Both the position numbers and the translations under genes were made by a program. Below, in pieces: positions 33,301 to 48,300 of a stretch of DNA of 64,000 nt. The notes under the pieces were generated by a model that was given only the letters and a program-made list of their open reading frames with translations, was not told the origin of the DNA and ran no database searches. This DNA is from Membranipora membranacea (lineage: Eukaryota; Bryozoa; Gymnolaemata; Cheilostomatida; Membraniporidae), in NCBI GenBank assembly GCA_914767715.1, contig OU612074.1, forward strand, positions 14,928,062-14,992,061, in the 5' to 3' direction. The first letter of the stretch is position 1. Each line of letters opens with the position of its first letter.

Positions 33301-36300
33301 ACGCTTCTAAGTTAACCTTTAACCTCTCCGACCGCTCATCTATTACCCTGTCGGTATTATAAGATGGAGAAAAAATCCTTAGATTATTTACGGAGTATGA
33401 CCAAGTATCACATGACATGTCAAAGTATCAAGACAACTATCATTTAATAGCATAAAACTAATTAGGATAATCATGATACTGTGCTACATTGAACTCACAC
33501 AGTTGACCCCTTGCAAGTTGACAAAGAGATTCGAATAATATTTAGCCATTTTCCATTCTAAGACCTCGAACTGAGATTGACATCTAGCAATGAGTAATTT
33601 GTTCAGGGATTTACAACAAAAAATAGTCTGTCATAGCAGCTCAGAGTAAAACTATCTGCATGGGCCTATGGGTAACTAACGGTATGTTCCACAAAATTTA
33701 AGCCTGCTTCAATTTAAAATTTCTCTTTGCAATGAATCTGTTCACAATAAACAGAAATTAAAAAGATTTTCTGCACTTGTCCAAAATCGGTCACCTTTTG
33801 TTGTTTTAGTCAACAATGTATAGGCGTGACAATATAATTTTACTTCCGTCATGACCAACTTAATTAATCACAGCAGCACTACATTCCCAAAGCATAGCAT
33901 GAGTAGTCAGAGATGTTCCTCAGTCTGTTTTAGGGTCGGCATGCTACCTCATTTCATTATTTCATTGCTCAAGAAAACAGAATTTGGGCTAGCTTGCAGT
34001 TTACCTGGACAGAGTAGGTAGGGCGTGTTCTGTGACCTCCCGACCTATCACACCTATACTGGTGAGATGCTCTGAGAACTTAAGTCTATCTGGTTCATCT
34101 TCCTCCTCATATTCCTCATCTTCAGCCTTACCTCCAGGTGCTGTGTTTTCTATGATGAATAAAATAATGTGTTTTACCAGGAGACCTCATGTAATAATGT
34201 CGGCAATTCTTCAAATATTTTTTTGGGAAGGCAAATTTTCTTGAATTCACTCTATGGGGATTATTTTGTTAGCTGAAAGATGTTTAGTACCGTTTTTACC
34301 CAAAGCACCCTTGATTTGATCCATTCTTATTATCACGTGTATTGAGCCTGATAATAAAACTAAACTGAACTAATCTGTCTTGGTTTGACAGAGTTAAGAA
34401 AAATTGCAAATCATTTTGATTGAGCCATGTGTTGTCCCTCGTTATTGAAAGCTGAACATATGACGAGACCATGACTATGCAAGTGGTCGTAGGCCTATAT
34501 ATAAGAGTGGGAGCAGATCACACCTTTAGCTAGGTTTCATAATTTGAATAAACTGTTCTTTAATTTTGATTGTTCAAGGATACAGATTTACAGATGACTT
34601 TTATTTAATAAATAAATCTTTGGTTTAAATCTTCCCATCAGTGCCTGTATCAAATTTTGTCGAGATTATGTCTGGACTGCAGATCATCAATGGATGACCT
34701 CAAAAATCTATTCACCGGGTTTGAATAAGGATCTGGATATTGGTATTTTGGCGCTGGAGGCTAAATTGGACATTTGGCATGGGCAGTATGAACAATTGAA
34801 ATTTAAAAACTCAGTTGTTGCATTTTGACTGTATTGTTGAGAAATCACATATCATCATGACATCATGTGTTTATCTAATGTTGCTGAGCAACTACTTAAG
34901 ACAAAAAGGGAAGGCATGTATGATTTGCATAGGAGCAGAAAATACTGTTGCATGTTGCATTGAGCAATCTCACACGAGTTTCAGGGGGTTGAAGAAATGC
35001 CACCAGAATTCTCATTAAAAGGGGTACTTTTTGAGTTTTGATGTATGGCAATCAGCAACCGGAGAAAAACAGGCCAATGAAAAATTATCTGACATGTGAT
35101 GGCATGACATCACATTTATTTCATGCCGTTTCTGCTTCCTGCTCGGTTCCCTTATGAGTTTAGCCGTAGCGTCAAACACCTAAAGTTTCATCATTGTAAA
35201 ATACAAAACCTAATCTACCCATTTGCTTTGCTTGGTACTAAAATCATCAACTCCAACAATTAATAGGCAACAGAAAGTACAGAGTATTTTAATTCAACAA
35301 GGGTTTCACAATTTCACATTTCTAACTGCGAATACCAGCACAAGTGAGCAACTTAACAAATATTGGCCTTTTTGAAGGGTCATTCTATATATTTTCTTTG
35401 TTTATAGTATGACAAGCGAGCTATGCAGTCATGGAAAGACTACAAGAAGTTGCATTTGATTGATAAGGTCTAACAGGACGTGAGTGGTGAGAGGGATGTG
35501 AACAGAACCAGGATAGATGATACCACCATAGATCATCATTCTTAATCAAAATGTAATAGGGCCTATAACTTTCAAAATCCAATAGCATCCAATAATTTAA
35601 ATTTTCTGTCCTATCCATAAAGTTCAACATGTGCGCATTTCATTTTGAGGATCCTGGACCACTCCCTCCCTCCCGCCCTAACATACATATAATAATGTTA
35701 TTGCTATCAAATGCAACACATACATCCTGGAAGTTTTGTGCTGCCAGTTGACAATCACAACTTTCTTTTCAGTTATTTTGAATACATTGTTATTTTCCAT
35801 GTTGTAGTTTCTACGATAAGATATAAGGAAAATGAAAGATCAGTAGACTTGAGTATTCTTTGAAGACAATGAGTTTGAGTCCATGGTCAGGTCGTATTTC
35901 CCTAACTTAATATATAAAAACTCACTGGTGAAGAGCAACAGCCTGGAAACGCTGGCTAACCACCAGATGACAGCGAGCTCGTGGCCAGGTTACTGTTACA
36001 GGATTGCTAGTTGTAATCAATAAAACCGAGCAAACAAATGACCTTGACAAATCTTCTTTTTTTTTCAAAATAACAATCATTCTGTACAATGATTGATTAC
36101 TTCCTGGAACCAGTATACATCAGTCCAATTGAACTCCGATAATCCACTGTTGTAGTGGATCCACACTTCTACACTAGTGATTCTCTCCCATTTGCTAGCT
36201 CCAGCCAACCAAATCCATGTTTGAACTTTGGTCCCCTTTAGGCTAGATTTCCTGATGAATTGCTTGGACATCTAGAATGATAGTTATTGGAATTTAAGCG

Positions 36301-39300
36301 TAGAGAGAAAGGCATAATCCTGGTGGTGACGGATGTTGGAACATTGCCATTTTCAGCTTCGAAACTTAGCGCCAAGGTCCAGTAAATAATAGTAGTTGTA
36401 GCTGGCAGAGAAGCATGACGTGACATGTTCTTGCTTTTCAGTTGCTTCAATTGTACTCAATAGATAGAATCAAGGTTTAGACAAAGCCTTTGTTGCCGAA
36501 GATGTAAGAAGGAGCTATGAGATCTAATTCATCCAACACGACCAACGCCAATGAGTTTCAGCATGTTCATGGAGAGTTCTACGCCGGACTAGTGATATGT
36601 ATTCTTGGATTAATATTGAATATAGTTGCATTGGTATCTCTCTACCGCGGAAGGTTAGTTTTTATCTCTATGCCTCTAAGTCTGTGTTGTATAAGTGATG
36701 TCGATCAACAATTTTTGACTCTTTTTTTTTTCTGTTGAAAATTGGATGAATTGACTAGTTTTTGGATTAACCCTAGTCTATCGCTAAATACGAGGCTCAA
36801 TCCAATTATATTGCATACATCGTTCCGTTTTCCATGGTAATTTGGCATAGTGAGCCATGAGCTATTTTGGTGGCAATATGGACACAATGATACTTGACAA
36901 TCTTTTCCTGGAAGTCATACGCATATGCTGTTAAGGAAATTAGAGGTTTTGGGACACCTTCTCTTCCACTGAGCATAAAAGGCCAGAAATAGTTTATAAA
37001 ACACTTGTAATATAGTTTATAGTTTGTAAGCTCTGCAACGACTTGCCAAAAAAGTGGCTTTAACATGTGAATCCACTGTTTACCTTAAATTTTTAAATAG
37101 TAACATCTTTATGATGCAGGTACGCTGGATTTTCTGGATTAGTAATCCAGTATAATGTGATCATTAATCTATGATCTATGACATGAATAGGGTGAACACC
37201 TGTAACTATAATTAGAAAATGTGTTAGTTTAACTACCATTTTATCAATATTTGAATGTAGTCTGCAACTGGCCAATTAGATCATTAGAAATAATTATGAC
37301 ATCATTGTGCTGAATAACAAACTATTATGGAAGGATTTCTATGATGAGAGAACTACAATCTATCAAAGAAGAACTTCTATAAATGACAATATATCAACCC
37401 ATGAAAAACGCAGGGCAATTTAGTGTATTTACCAGTTTGTCCAGTTTTGATTGGCAATGATTTTCAATTATTTTCATTCCCTGGCATCCCCTCCATGAAA
37501 GTGATTTGATCCCTTAAAGTGACAGTCCTACTAGGCCATGTTGGTATGGTTTTAAAGATCTCAGACTGAAAAGTCATTAGGGCATATGAAATAAAACAGC
37601 CTGTGAACCTAATTGCAGTAAAACTGCTGCAAAGTCTGAAAATTGGGATCATAGTGGATCATAGTGATTAATTGCCTCCCCCTGACCACTATGGTCCACT
37701 ATGATCCTTGCTAAAGCATCTGAAAAAAAACAATTGCTATTTTCCACAATTTTCATTTTTTGATTATTTTTACTTGCCCTATGAACTCACAATATTTGAT
37801 TTACTGGGGTGTTATATTCACTTTATAATAAGCATTTAAACAGTTCTAACCTATCGAAATACAGGAAGAAGAAAAAGATGACGTCCCACTCCAGATTTCT
37901 TCTGCATATCATCATCAGCGATATCTATCTCTCATCGTTTGGTGCCGTACAGTTTCTTCTGTGGCTATTACAAGCTCATGAGCTGTCTCAGAAAGCTGAA
38001 GACCCAACATACCATGTGCATGACGGCCTTGGTTGTGCCAACCGCTTTGTCATCATGTGAGTATTAAACATGTTATGCTGTGCACCTCATTGGAAAACCT
38101 AATTTTGCGGAAAGATACCCAAAGACCAAAGCAGTTACTTATGATAAAGTTGTGTCAGAGTTGCATGGTAAACAAATTCAATGCACTACTTGGCATGAAT
38201 TGTTGATGGTGGAAAAGTGCAGGTTACTCCCATTCTCTGCATTATGATGTCACAGTCTCCTGGATAAGTAATTCAATAACCAATCACTTCCGGGAGACAG
38301 TGATATCATAATGCAGAGAATGGGAGTTATGGAAGGCACTTTACGAGCATCAACAATTCATGCCAAGTAGAGCAATGAAATTTTTTACCATGTGTATCTG
38401 ACGTAACTGTATCATAAGTTACTGCATGACTACAACATGCTTTGGCTTCGAGTAGGCTTTAATAGAACTTTCAACTAAGTGTTACAGTGGATGACAACTC
38501 AATAAAATAGAATAAGGCCCATCACTATCAGTCCAAGCACTTCGAATGGGGGTACATTTCTATTGCCAAAGCCTCGAATCTTTTTAGCTGAAGAGATAGC
38601 GATAGTTTAAATATTCATTACAAACTTCAATCTCTTTACATTGCCATTGTTCCCTCAGATAAACTTAGTTTGGAGTGTCTGGTTCGCAGTCAAGCCTTGT
38701 TGTGTATGTCTTGAGTTCCCATGCACATGCCACTTTGAATGAAGTTGCCCACTATCAATTCGAATTTAATGCTTTCGTTTCCATGATGCCTGTGGACGGT
38801 GGGCAACAGTTGGGGGGGGGGGGGGGGCTCTCACTACCATCAACACAGTCTTTGGTGCTTACTGCCTTGGCCTTTCAACTCAATTGTCATGCCACAATAT
38901 TGACAGAAAAATATAATGGTGTCATACCTATTCAATATTTGAGAACTACCTTAAACCACTGCTGACACAGCCGTTGTTGTTGACCAAACAGGTGCCTTTG
39001 AAATCTAGCTGAGATCTAACATTTTTATTAGTGTTGGATCTCAGCTAGATTTTAAAGGCACCTGATTGGTCAACAACAACTGTCACCACTAATGGTGGAT
39101 GGCTGGGGAAAAAGACACTCCCTACATTTTGAGAGCTCATATAACTCCATTCAAAGCTACTGGCTGGATGTTTTGATGCCACACAACTCTTTATTTAAAT
39201 TTTTGGCTGGTGGCTATGCTGGGCAAAGCCCGGCTGTGTCAGCAGTGATTTAAAAGCTCATCTCCGAAAGATTAGTGTCAGTAGACAGTTTTCTGAGCTC

Positions 39301-42300
39301 TTATTTATGCCTCGATTTGGAGTTGTCCTCTCTCCAGTTTGGTACTTTTAACCCACGCCGCATAGGAAAAACCTGCTGAAAGAGGGTTATCTTGAAAACC
39401 GCTTATGTTAGGATAAAAATGACTTTTGATTCAGAGTCTGCACCATTGAAAATCCTGTGAGACAGAGTTTCCAAATCATTGGAGGCTTGAATGTTGAGGA
39501 ATCTTAATTTTATTGACGAAACTCATGAAAAATTCTGCCAAATTGTCCGCAAAACAGGCAGAAAATGCTATAATTGACTATCCAAATACTAAAACTATTT
39601 TCCAAACTATTACCATATGAGTTTTCAATGCTGCAGATTCTGAATCAAAAATAATTTTTATCCTATTATAAACGGTTATCAAGATAACCCTCTTTTCAGC
39701 ATGTTTGTCCTATGCGACGTGGGTTAAAAGTACCAAACTGGAGAGAGGACAACTCCGGATTGAGGCCTAAATCAGAGCTCAGAAAACTGTCTATATAACT
39801 TAGGTGTTCATAACCCCAAATTCACTTACTTGGGAAAAACTTAGAATAATAACTTCCCTAATGCTAAACAGGTAAATGAAGAGCAAGTCCCAAACTCCCA
39901 TAAGTCACTGAGTATAGAATATGCATAGGATGAACAATCAAATTTGTAATGCATATCATGTGATGGGAAACTGATTAATGAAATGTTCCATTTACTTTGT
40001 AGACTCTGGCTAATAGGTCCAGGAGCGAATCTTTTAGGACTAGCACTCATGTCTATGGACCATTTGATAGCTGTCCGGTGGCCACTTAAACAACACATAA
40101 TCCTCAACCCAAAAGTTGTCACAGTCTTGATTATATCAGCTTGGACTATGGCAGCCATCTTAAGTATCATATACTATAACTTTATCTATAAATCGATGGT
40201 TTATGCAATTATTGATACCTTCTCCACAGACGCAGTGACAGCAAATACTGTTGAGACATTCTGCAGAAAATGGGATGACCTGATGAGCAAACGAAGATAC
40301 AATGAAGAGTTTGCAATGTATATCTTCAAATGCTCAATAGTCGGGATTGTATTTGTAACAATGTTTAACATATACTGTTTTATAGCCTATGTTGCTTTTA
40401 AAGCTGACAAAACAAAAGGTCATTTTCAGCGCCACTGCGCTATTTCAACAATCAAACGGAACTCGCTCAAAGGAAGGTTGCAGAAAACAAAAGGAATCAC
40501 GACCACAATCATGCTCCTGACAGCGTTTCTGGTTTTATGGGTGCCTTCCCTCATCTTGGATGTGATGATAATGACGGAAAGTCCATTATTGCTAGACCAT
40601 GATTTTATTTTTGGGACAGTTTACTGTAGTCTAATGGTCAGTTGTACGACAGTCGTTGATGTAGTGATATATTTTATGCGTTCTCGGGAAGCAGTAAGGC
40701 TTCGAAAACTGCTCAAGTTTTGCAAGCGCTCACACAACCAGTCCCCTTGTCACGTGACATCAAGCTCAAATGAGTTGAATTGATCAGTTTGTTCAGTTGG
40801 CAATTAGAGGAAATTAAAGCTGGGTTAAAGCTCGAAGGTCCAGATGTCATAATTATTTTTGCTGGAGCTGTTGGTATTCTCATTAAAAGCTTATCAATTC
40901 TTTTTCACAACTGATGTATGACATCCTGCTGAACCTTAATGACCCAAAGGCCTCCATATTACATAGTTCTCCACAAATTAACTTCTTTTCTTAACGATGA
41001 GTGATAATATAAAAAAAAATTTCATTAATAACTCATCAATTTTCTTTTTTTTTGGTAATGTATGAAAAGCTGATAGATCACAGTTCAATTTTTTTGCTAT
41101 GTATGTGTTCCTTGCATAGATCTAAAAACTGTTTTTAAATCTATGGTTCCTTGTGACTGACTAAGACAATCATGTTTCTGTTGTATTCTGACTCAGGTTA
41201 TGTCATGATCATGATGTTTGACAGTATATCTATAATTTGTGTAAAGTTATGGTCACGTATGTAAACTCAAGTGGAAAATAAAATATCAGAATCCTATGGA
41301 ACACCTCATTCTATGCTTGACTTTGTAAATACTCATATAGCCTGTATGTTTCTGAGCAAATTGCCAATTATCTTTACACGTCATCTTATCTTGTGTTTCA
41401 AACATGAACTTGTTGGATGTTTGTCTCATGCATTATATGTCATCACCAATAAACATATGTTGTCATCCGCCATTCCTACGTCAGACGGTCTTCGTAAGGT
41501 AAAAATACAAGAATAATTACTTGAAAAAAATCAGCAGTTCTTTTCATGCTGCTCTCGCTAGGCTCTACCATTAGCTACAAGATTTATTAATTAGTGTCTT
41601 GACAAATATGACAGGTTTCTGTTTTTATTTGACCTTCAATATAATAATTACAATAACAAGGAAACGATGACAGTAGTTGAGTCCTTGAACATGGAGAGCT
41701 GGAAAGTAAATCTACCAGGACATGGTTTCTGAAGGTCAAATGAATACTGATGGCAACAACACCACTCGAAAAAAATTGAATTTTTTACACAGAGGTGATT
41801 AATTGAATGTTTTGGCCTCGAAATACGATATATTTTAATTGATATTTTGACCGCAACGCTTCATTAATCAAAGATATTTGGCCAAAACTACTACTACTCA
41901 ATACTTTCGCTGATGGGAAAATTTCTTTTCCCCCTTCGAGCTCGGCCAATGACCTTGCATGTTTGTTGTAGAGTTGCTATTCAAAGATTTGAATAAGACG
42001 ATTCAAAACCAAATCAGCGAATTACCTCGACTCCAACCTACCCTTGGAAGACACGTTGTTAGCTATGCTTCAACTTACCATTGTTTTGGGTGATATGACA
42101 CTGCACATAGGCATTGAATATCTGCGTTGCATGTTTCTTGAAATGCCCACGTCCGAAATGGTCTTCAGCATCGTTGACCAGACTTGTCCAGCTAAACAGC
42201 ATCTTCTCCAAAGCCTCGTTGTATACATTGTCTTCAGCCTTGATCTAATATAACATAATAATATAATTTAGTAATACAATATAATAAACTAGATATGTTC

Positions 42301-45300
42301 TGACGAAAGTTTCGGGTAAAAACAGCTGGGTGGCCACATCCAAATAAAAGAGTGGCAAAACAGTGAGTTGGTGCTGGCAAGGCTACAATATCTGTACTAG
42401 ACGGATCTCATTTTGTAGACAGGTCTAAGTCAGTTGACCCATGGGTGCTTGAACCCGGGGCCCTCATCACTCACCCGCTGAGGACCAAGCACTCTAACCA
42501 GCTGGGCCACCGCCGGTCTCATTCAAGGGTCACCAGAAAGCGGTAGATGAACATATTAGCCTTAGCCATACCATAACTTTCACATCCTAAGAGTAATATT
42601 TGACAACCCATTTACGACAACCTCCGCTTGCATTAGAAATAATGTGGAAGTGTTTCATTGGTGGTAAGAATCAAACACAGAAGAAATTCTCGGATTGTAG
42701 ATTGGATGGCATTTGTTGAAAAAGAGAATAGGATGTGCCAAAAAGAGCCAAACAATGCCCAGAATTGTTGTAACGGCAGAGGATGGCTTGCCCTGCGAGG
42801 GCACTAATATTAGACTGGAGCACAGTCTGTCAGTGTTTGGCTGTTGGTCAACTTTAGGAGTCACCAGTTCAGTCCTAAATTTTGACACAATCAAGCTGGT
42901 CAAGACAGCTGTATTGGGGGCAGTACAATGACAAAAATTATAAAATGCCATTTTTCAACATAAAATGACAGAGCATTCGCAAAGTCACAGAGAAAAGCGT
43001 TTCTCCAACTTTTAGTCAAAGCAATTCAGAGAACCACCTGACAAGGAAGAGGACTAACTAGTGGTGTAAAAGTGATTCAAGCTGAAAAACAACTGAAGGA
43101 CGTTCAGGCGGGCTGTCGATTACGATATGAAATTCAATAATTAATTGATGGAAGTTGTAGCTGAATCAGGTTAATGTTATATTTTATGCCCTTAACCTGA
43201 TTTTTCAAGGAGAATGAGGACAAGATTAGATTCTTGGATTAATAAAACTAGTTGCTTATATCAAGGAGTTAGAGACAACTCATTGTTGTAGACTTGTTGT
43301 CGACCTTGTTGTAGACTTGTTGACAACTCCTCAGGAGTTAACTCTAACTCCTTGCTTACATCGTAGCCATCAATGATCATCTTTGGTAGAACCCCAAATC
43401 TCAGACATGATAAAAAGACACCATATTACAAGTTTCTAATCATTAAGGATCACCCTGGATTGAACCTCTTATATCCAATGTAAATGACAGAAGCCTCCCA
43501 CAGGAAAAGCATTAATGAGTTCCCAAAGACTAATGCATCTTATAGACATGTGATGAAGTTATGTCAGGTTTGCATCATAAATAAGCTCAATGCACTACTT
43601 GGCATGAGTAATTGATGGTAGAGAAAGTGCCTCCACTAAGCAAAGTTAACTCTCATTTCTCTGCATTATGATGATGATGATCTATGAAAAGGAAGTGCTC
43701 ATTTCTTGTATTGCCCATCCTGCTCATAGTGAGATCACAATGCCAAGTAGAGCATTGGAATTTTTTATCACACAAATCTGACATAACGTCGTCATCTGTA
43801 GCTGCCTGACTATAACATGCATTTGTCTTTGAGTGCTGCTTCAACTCAGGAAAATGTGTGTTTTTTAAATTCTGTACAGCTCAAATATAGCTAATTGAAT
43901 CTCGAAACTGTCACCTAATGGGCAAATAATATGCTCAAACTGATCTTTAAAATCAGGGTGTGAAATTAACCACTAGCTGATGACGTCATTATTGTCCACT
44001 AGTAAGACTGTAGATAATTAATTTCATACCCTTATTTTGGTGGTCAGTTTGTGCAAATTCTTTGCCCATTAGGCGACAATGATGAGATTGCAGCATCATA
44101 TCATTAGTATTGAGCTATACAGAATCCAATAAGGACCCATTTGCCTGTCTGGCAGCACTGGCCTAATACTGATTTACCTGCTCAGCATGTGCTGCAGCCG
44201 TGATGAAGTCACAGGTTAGACGTGTCATCCACTGTATAAATGGCTCTATCACGGTGGCGGGGAGCTGAGCGAACGTCTCGACATTGAACCACCGCAATAA
44301 GTTCTCAAATACTGAGGCTAATCCAATAGCATCATAGTCTTGAAGCTCCAACCTAGAATCATGAAAATAACTCCATGAAGATTTGCTTCATATGCATCGA
44401 TACAACATAAGAACAGTTAGATTAAAAATTGAATGGTCAGAATGAGATATTAAGTTTGTGTTTCCTGCAAAGTTTGTGATTTCTAGGATTAGGGTGCAGA
44501 AATAACCCTCCCTTGGAGAATTTTACAGGAAATGGTCAAACTTTTGTGCGTCACCACAACTTGATTAGGATGTGGGTGTCAAAGTAGCATTAAAAATTCC
44601 TACGGCTTTCTACACCGACTATCAGCAATTGTTATCCGGCTTTTTACACCTGATAACAATTGCTGATAGTCGGTGCAGACTGGTACAATGGTCGACCCCC
44701 CCCCACGTATTTGTAAATGGCACAATAATAATAATGAATGAAGAGAAAAGAGTAAGCAACAGTTTGGAATTGATTTTTAATTAAAATTTTTGCTTCATAA
44801 CGGCTAGAAATAAGCTCTGTTTTTCAAAATCAGATTCACATGTGTCAAAAACTGTTGCCATTCTAGACTTTTCTAGCCCACTGGGTATAAACAAAAAACT
44901 GTTCTCATGCATTAAACTTTTGCTATGAGAACCTCAGAAAGTTATCATTTCTTCCCTAATATGCATGAGAAGACAAAAAGAACGGGCGGCAAAAAGCCTG
45001 GATCAATTTTGCTTTAAACAAGGGGTGGACAATCATAAGCTCAGGTGGGGGGGGGGGGCTGTGAGTTTTTGAGGCATAAATTTAAAATAAAATGACATAT
45101 GGAGGGCTTACTCCTCACATTGGAAAATTCAATAAGACAGAGTAACCTTGCTTTGACAAATAAGCTTTAAGTACTGTAACACCTACGACTTGATAGTTTT
45201 GATGAATCCTGAGACAAAGTGTGTGAGATATTGTAGCTTGAGTTCATCCTTTTCAATAATACAACCATTAAGGGAGGCGAGCTGTCCCAGACTTTGTAGA

Positions 45301-48300
45301 GCATGATGTGACAGCTCAGAATTGTAGTGTACTTTGCCATACAGCTGTGAAAGAGAAACAAAAACAATTAAAGTTAGCCATCAACATGGATCATCAGTAT
45401 TAGAACACTGTGTCGCGTGTCACTGATAGTTGAAGTCCACATCAATATAATACTTGAATGTCGCTATTGGCGACCCAGGCAAAGTTAACTGCTTTAGCTA
45501 AGCTCTTTTAGGCTGTTGGTCGTTATCAATTTCTCACTGAACGCTCATTTACCAATTACCATACTAAATACAATATTACATTCAGGCTGACATCCCTAAT
45601 TTTACGCTGGTAGGTGTGCAGACACTTTGTACAGCAGTATTCACAAAACTAGTACAGTTAACCCAGTAGTGTGTATGTATAATAAATTTATGTGTCAACC
45701 CATGAAATTATTTTAGTATTATTGAGCCTATGGAATAACCAGGTAAATGTGTTTAAAATTGTTGTCACAGGATAGAATTAAGGGAGATTTGGAAACACTT
45801 TTCTTGGCATTACAGCACCATTCATATAGGTCAAAAGACAGTCAACTTTTCACATTGACTCATTTCACCATGACAATTTCAAACAGTCTAAAATAACTAT
45901 ACCATGAAGAACAAATTGAGCATTTCAGGGTTGAACACCATTTCGCTCCACGACTGAGTCGGCCTGAAAGGTGCCTGAGTTGACGATCCGAAGGGCACCA
46001 TGTGACGCCTAGTCAGCCGGACAGGTAAGAACTCCCAGCTCAGTATCTGCTCAGCTATAGACAGGAAACGCATCATCACCGGAAGCTGAGCGCGATCAAA
46101 CGGAGTGTCGCACTTGACCAGTGCGTTCAGCACTTGTAAAGTGAACATCATGGCTTGTAACAGGTTGTTATTCTACAGAGAAAGAAGTCTGACTTTAAAC
46201 ATTGAAAAGCACTTGTTAACTACGCTATAGTACTAAATATGAATCCTGGTCAGAAAATATAAACATATATTTTTTTCCATAAAATAAACTGTGATATGAT
46301 ATTTTTCCTCTATATTGCATACAGAGGCCTGACTAATTGATGTAACCCATGATCTAATATGCACATGGTTGATCAGTAAATAAAGTGGTCAAATAAAAAA
46401 TAACATAAAAATCATGTTTTGACGGTAAGGGGCAACATTCCACGTTCGGTTCTTTACGCAGCGCCAGCAATGAGGGATCAAATGGGACAATAAAATGAGT
46501 AAACAAACAATAGAATTATTTTTAGAATTCTATGAGAGACCCAAAACATCACCTGGAATATTAAAAACCCCTGAGTTTCAAAAGAATTCCAAATTTAAAG
46601 TAAAATTGTTGGATTGTGGTTAAGTGACGTCTTGTAAAGCATGTGCCAGCTGACAAAAAGAATTTGGACTCTTTAAGTTCATTCTGCATGTCATCAGGGA
46701 GAAGGGCCACATAACACATTAATTGATCAGCCCGTAAAGTTGAATTGTGATATCACAGAGTAAGGACATACTTACTCTGTGGTAATATTCAATGAAAAGC
46801 TAATTGACAAACCTCAAAATGCCTCTTGCATCGAATGTGGAATTCCCAGGTGAAGCCAGCTCCACTAGACTTGGTATTACTGGAGAATTCATTCAGCAGA
46901 GCGGTCAGTAAACTACATGCTATCAGTTGCTGAAAAGCACAAAACAACAAATCGTGGTAAAACACATTGTAATCAGAGGAGAAAACCATTTTGTTTCAAA
47001 ATGATCAGCTTTCCAGGATAAAGATGAAGATTTTCATCGATTTCCTATCAGTGACTGAAAAATAGAAAAAAAACAAAATAGAGTCAAACATAGACGTACT
47101 AAACTTGAATATAGACAACGTTTTTTATAGGGCCTTGGCTCTTAGTATTATGTTACATAATGCACAACTTCCATACACTACTTACACTTATTTCTAGTGT
47201 TTGCCAACATGTCAGGGAGTAAAAAAACCAATTTGTTTCAGAATGACAAGTGAATTTTTTACAGATTATACATTAAGTTACTGAAGGGGAGAACACTGAC
47301 AAACTAATCGCAAACAGAGACAAGTTAATATGGGCTCTCAGTATTGAAGCAGGCATTGCACAATTTTCATATACATCATTGTTAAATCGTATTTAAGTTT
47401 TGGCATGTGGGTCGACTTTAAATTTGTGCCTTTCATCATGTAGACAGATTCTTTGGAGGCAGAGGAATGGGTCATTTCAGCTTCCGATTTCCGGGAAATT
47501 GAAAACTTTGCAGGAAACCCACACTCATTCTTACCATTCAATGTTTAATCTAACCGTCCAAATGTTGTATTGATGTTTATGAAGGATATCTTCAGACAGC
47601 TATTTTTAAGTTCACAATGGTCAATGAAGTCCTAAGAGTTTAAATTAAATGGTCAACATAATGAAAACTGAAATCATTTCGTGGTAATTTATGTATCAAT
47701 ACAACATTTGGACAGATCGTACTTTGAATAGGAAGGATGAGATATTGAGTGTTTGTTTCATGCAAAGTTTCCCATTTCTATGATTTGGAAGCTGAAATAG
47801 CCCTTCCTATATAAACCTGCCAGGACGAGTAAAAAAATACCAAATGCTTGGCTTGATCAATGGTTGATAAGAATGAAGGTGTCATATCACACAAAAATCC
47901 CAAAGTAGGGGCAGCGAAATATTAGTTGCTCTAAGGGCGAGGCTGCAATTTCTTGTCTCTGTTTACAGGCAGGTCGGAGTACACCTGGGGGGGGGGGAGC
48001 AACCAAACCCCAATAGCCGGTGGACTGCAGTGAGATTCAAACCCACGACCTTCAACATTTGAATGCTGAAGGTATGCGATCTAACCAACTGAGCCACCTC
48101 CTACTCCTACGCACAATGATGGGTGTGAGGAAAGGAGTTACATAACAGTGTCGGTCAGTTTTTTTATTCCTTCTTTCAAAGTCAATCTGAAATACCTAAT
48201 GCATTGCTATCTAAAAATACATTTATAAATTTTCAATGCTTAATGTTTTTGTCACATTTTTTAAAAAATTTGCAAAATCATTAGAGGGGATAAACAAATG

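Noticed and set aside
34430-34585. Possible short solo LTR with TATATAAG and AATAAA
   Set aside because: TATA-like and polyA-like signals are spaced as in an LTR, but I find no TG...CA ends with a target duplication and no second copy.
42655-42951. Overlapping ORFs on both strands
   Set aside because: No recognisable motifs, and neither strand joins to neighbouring exons; it lies in an exportin-4 intron.
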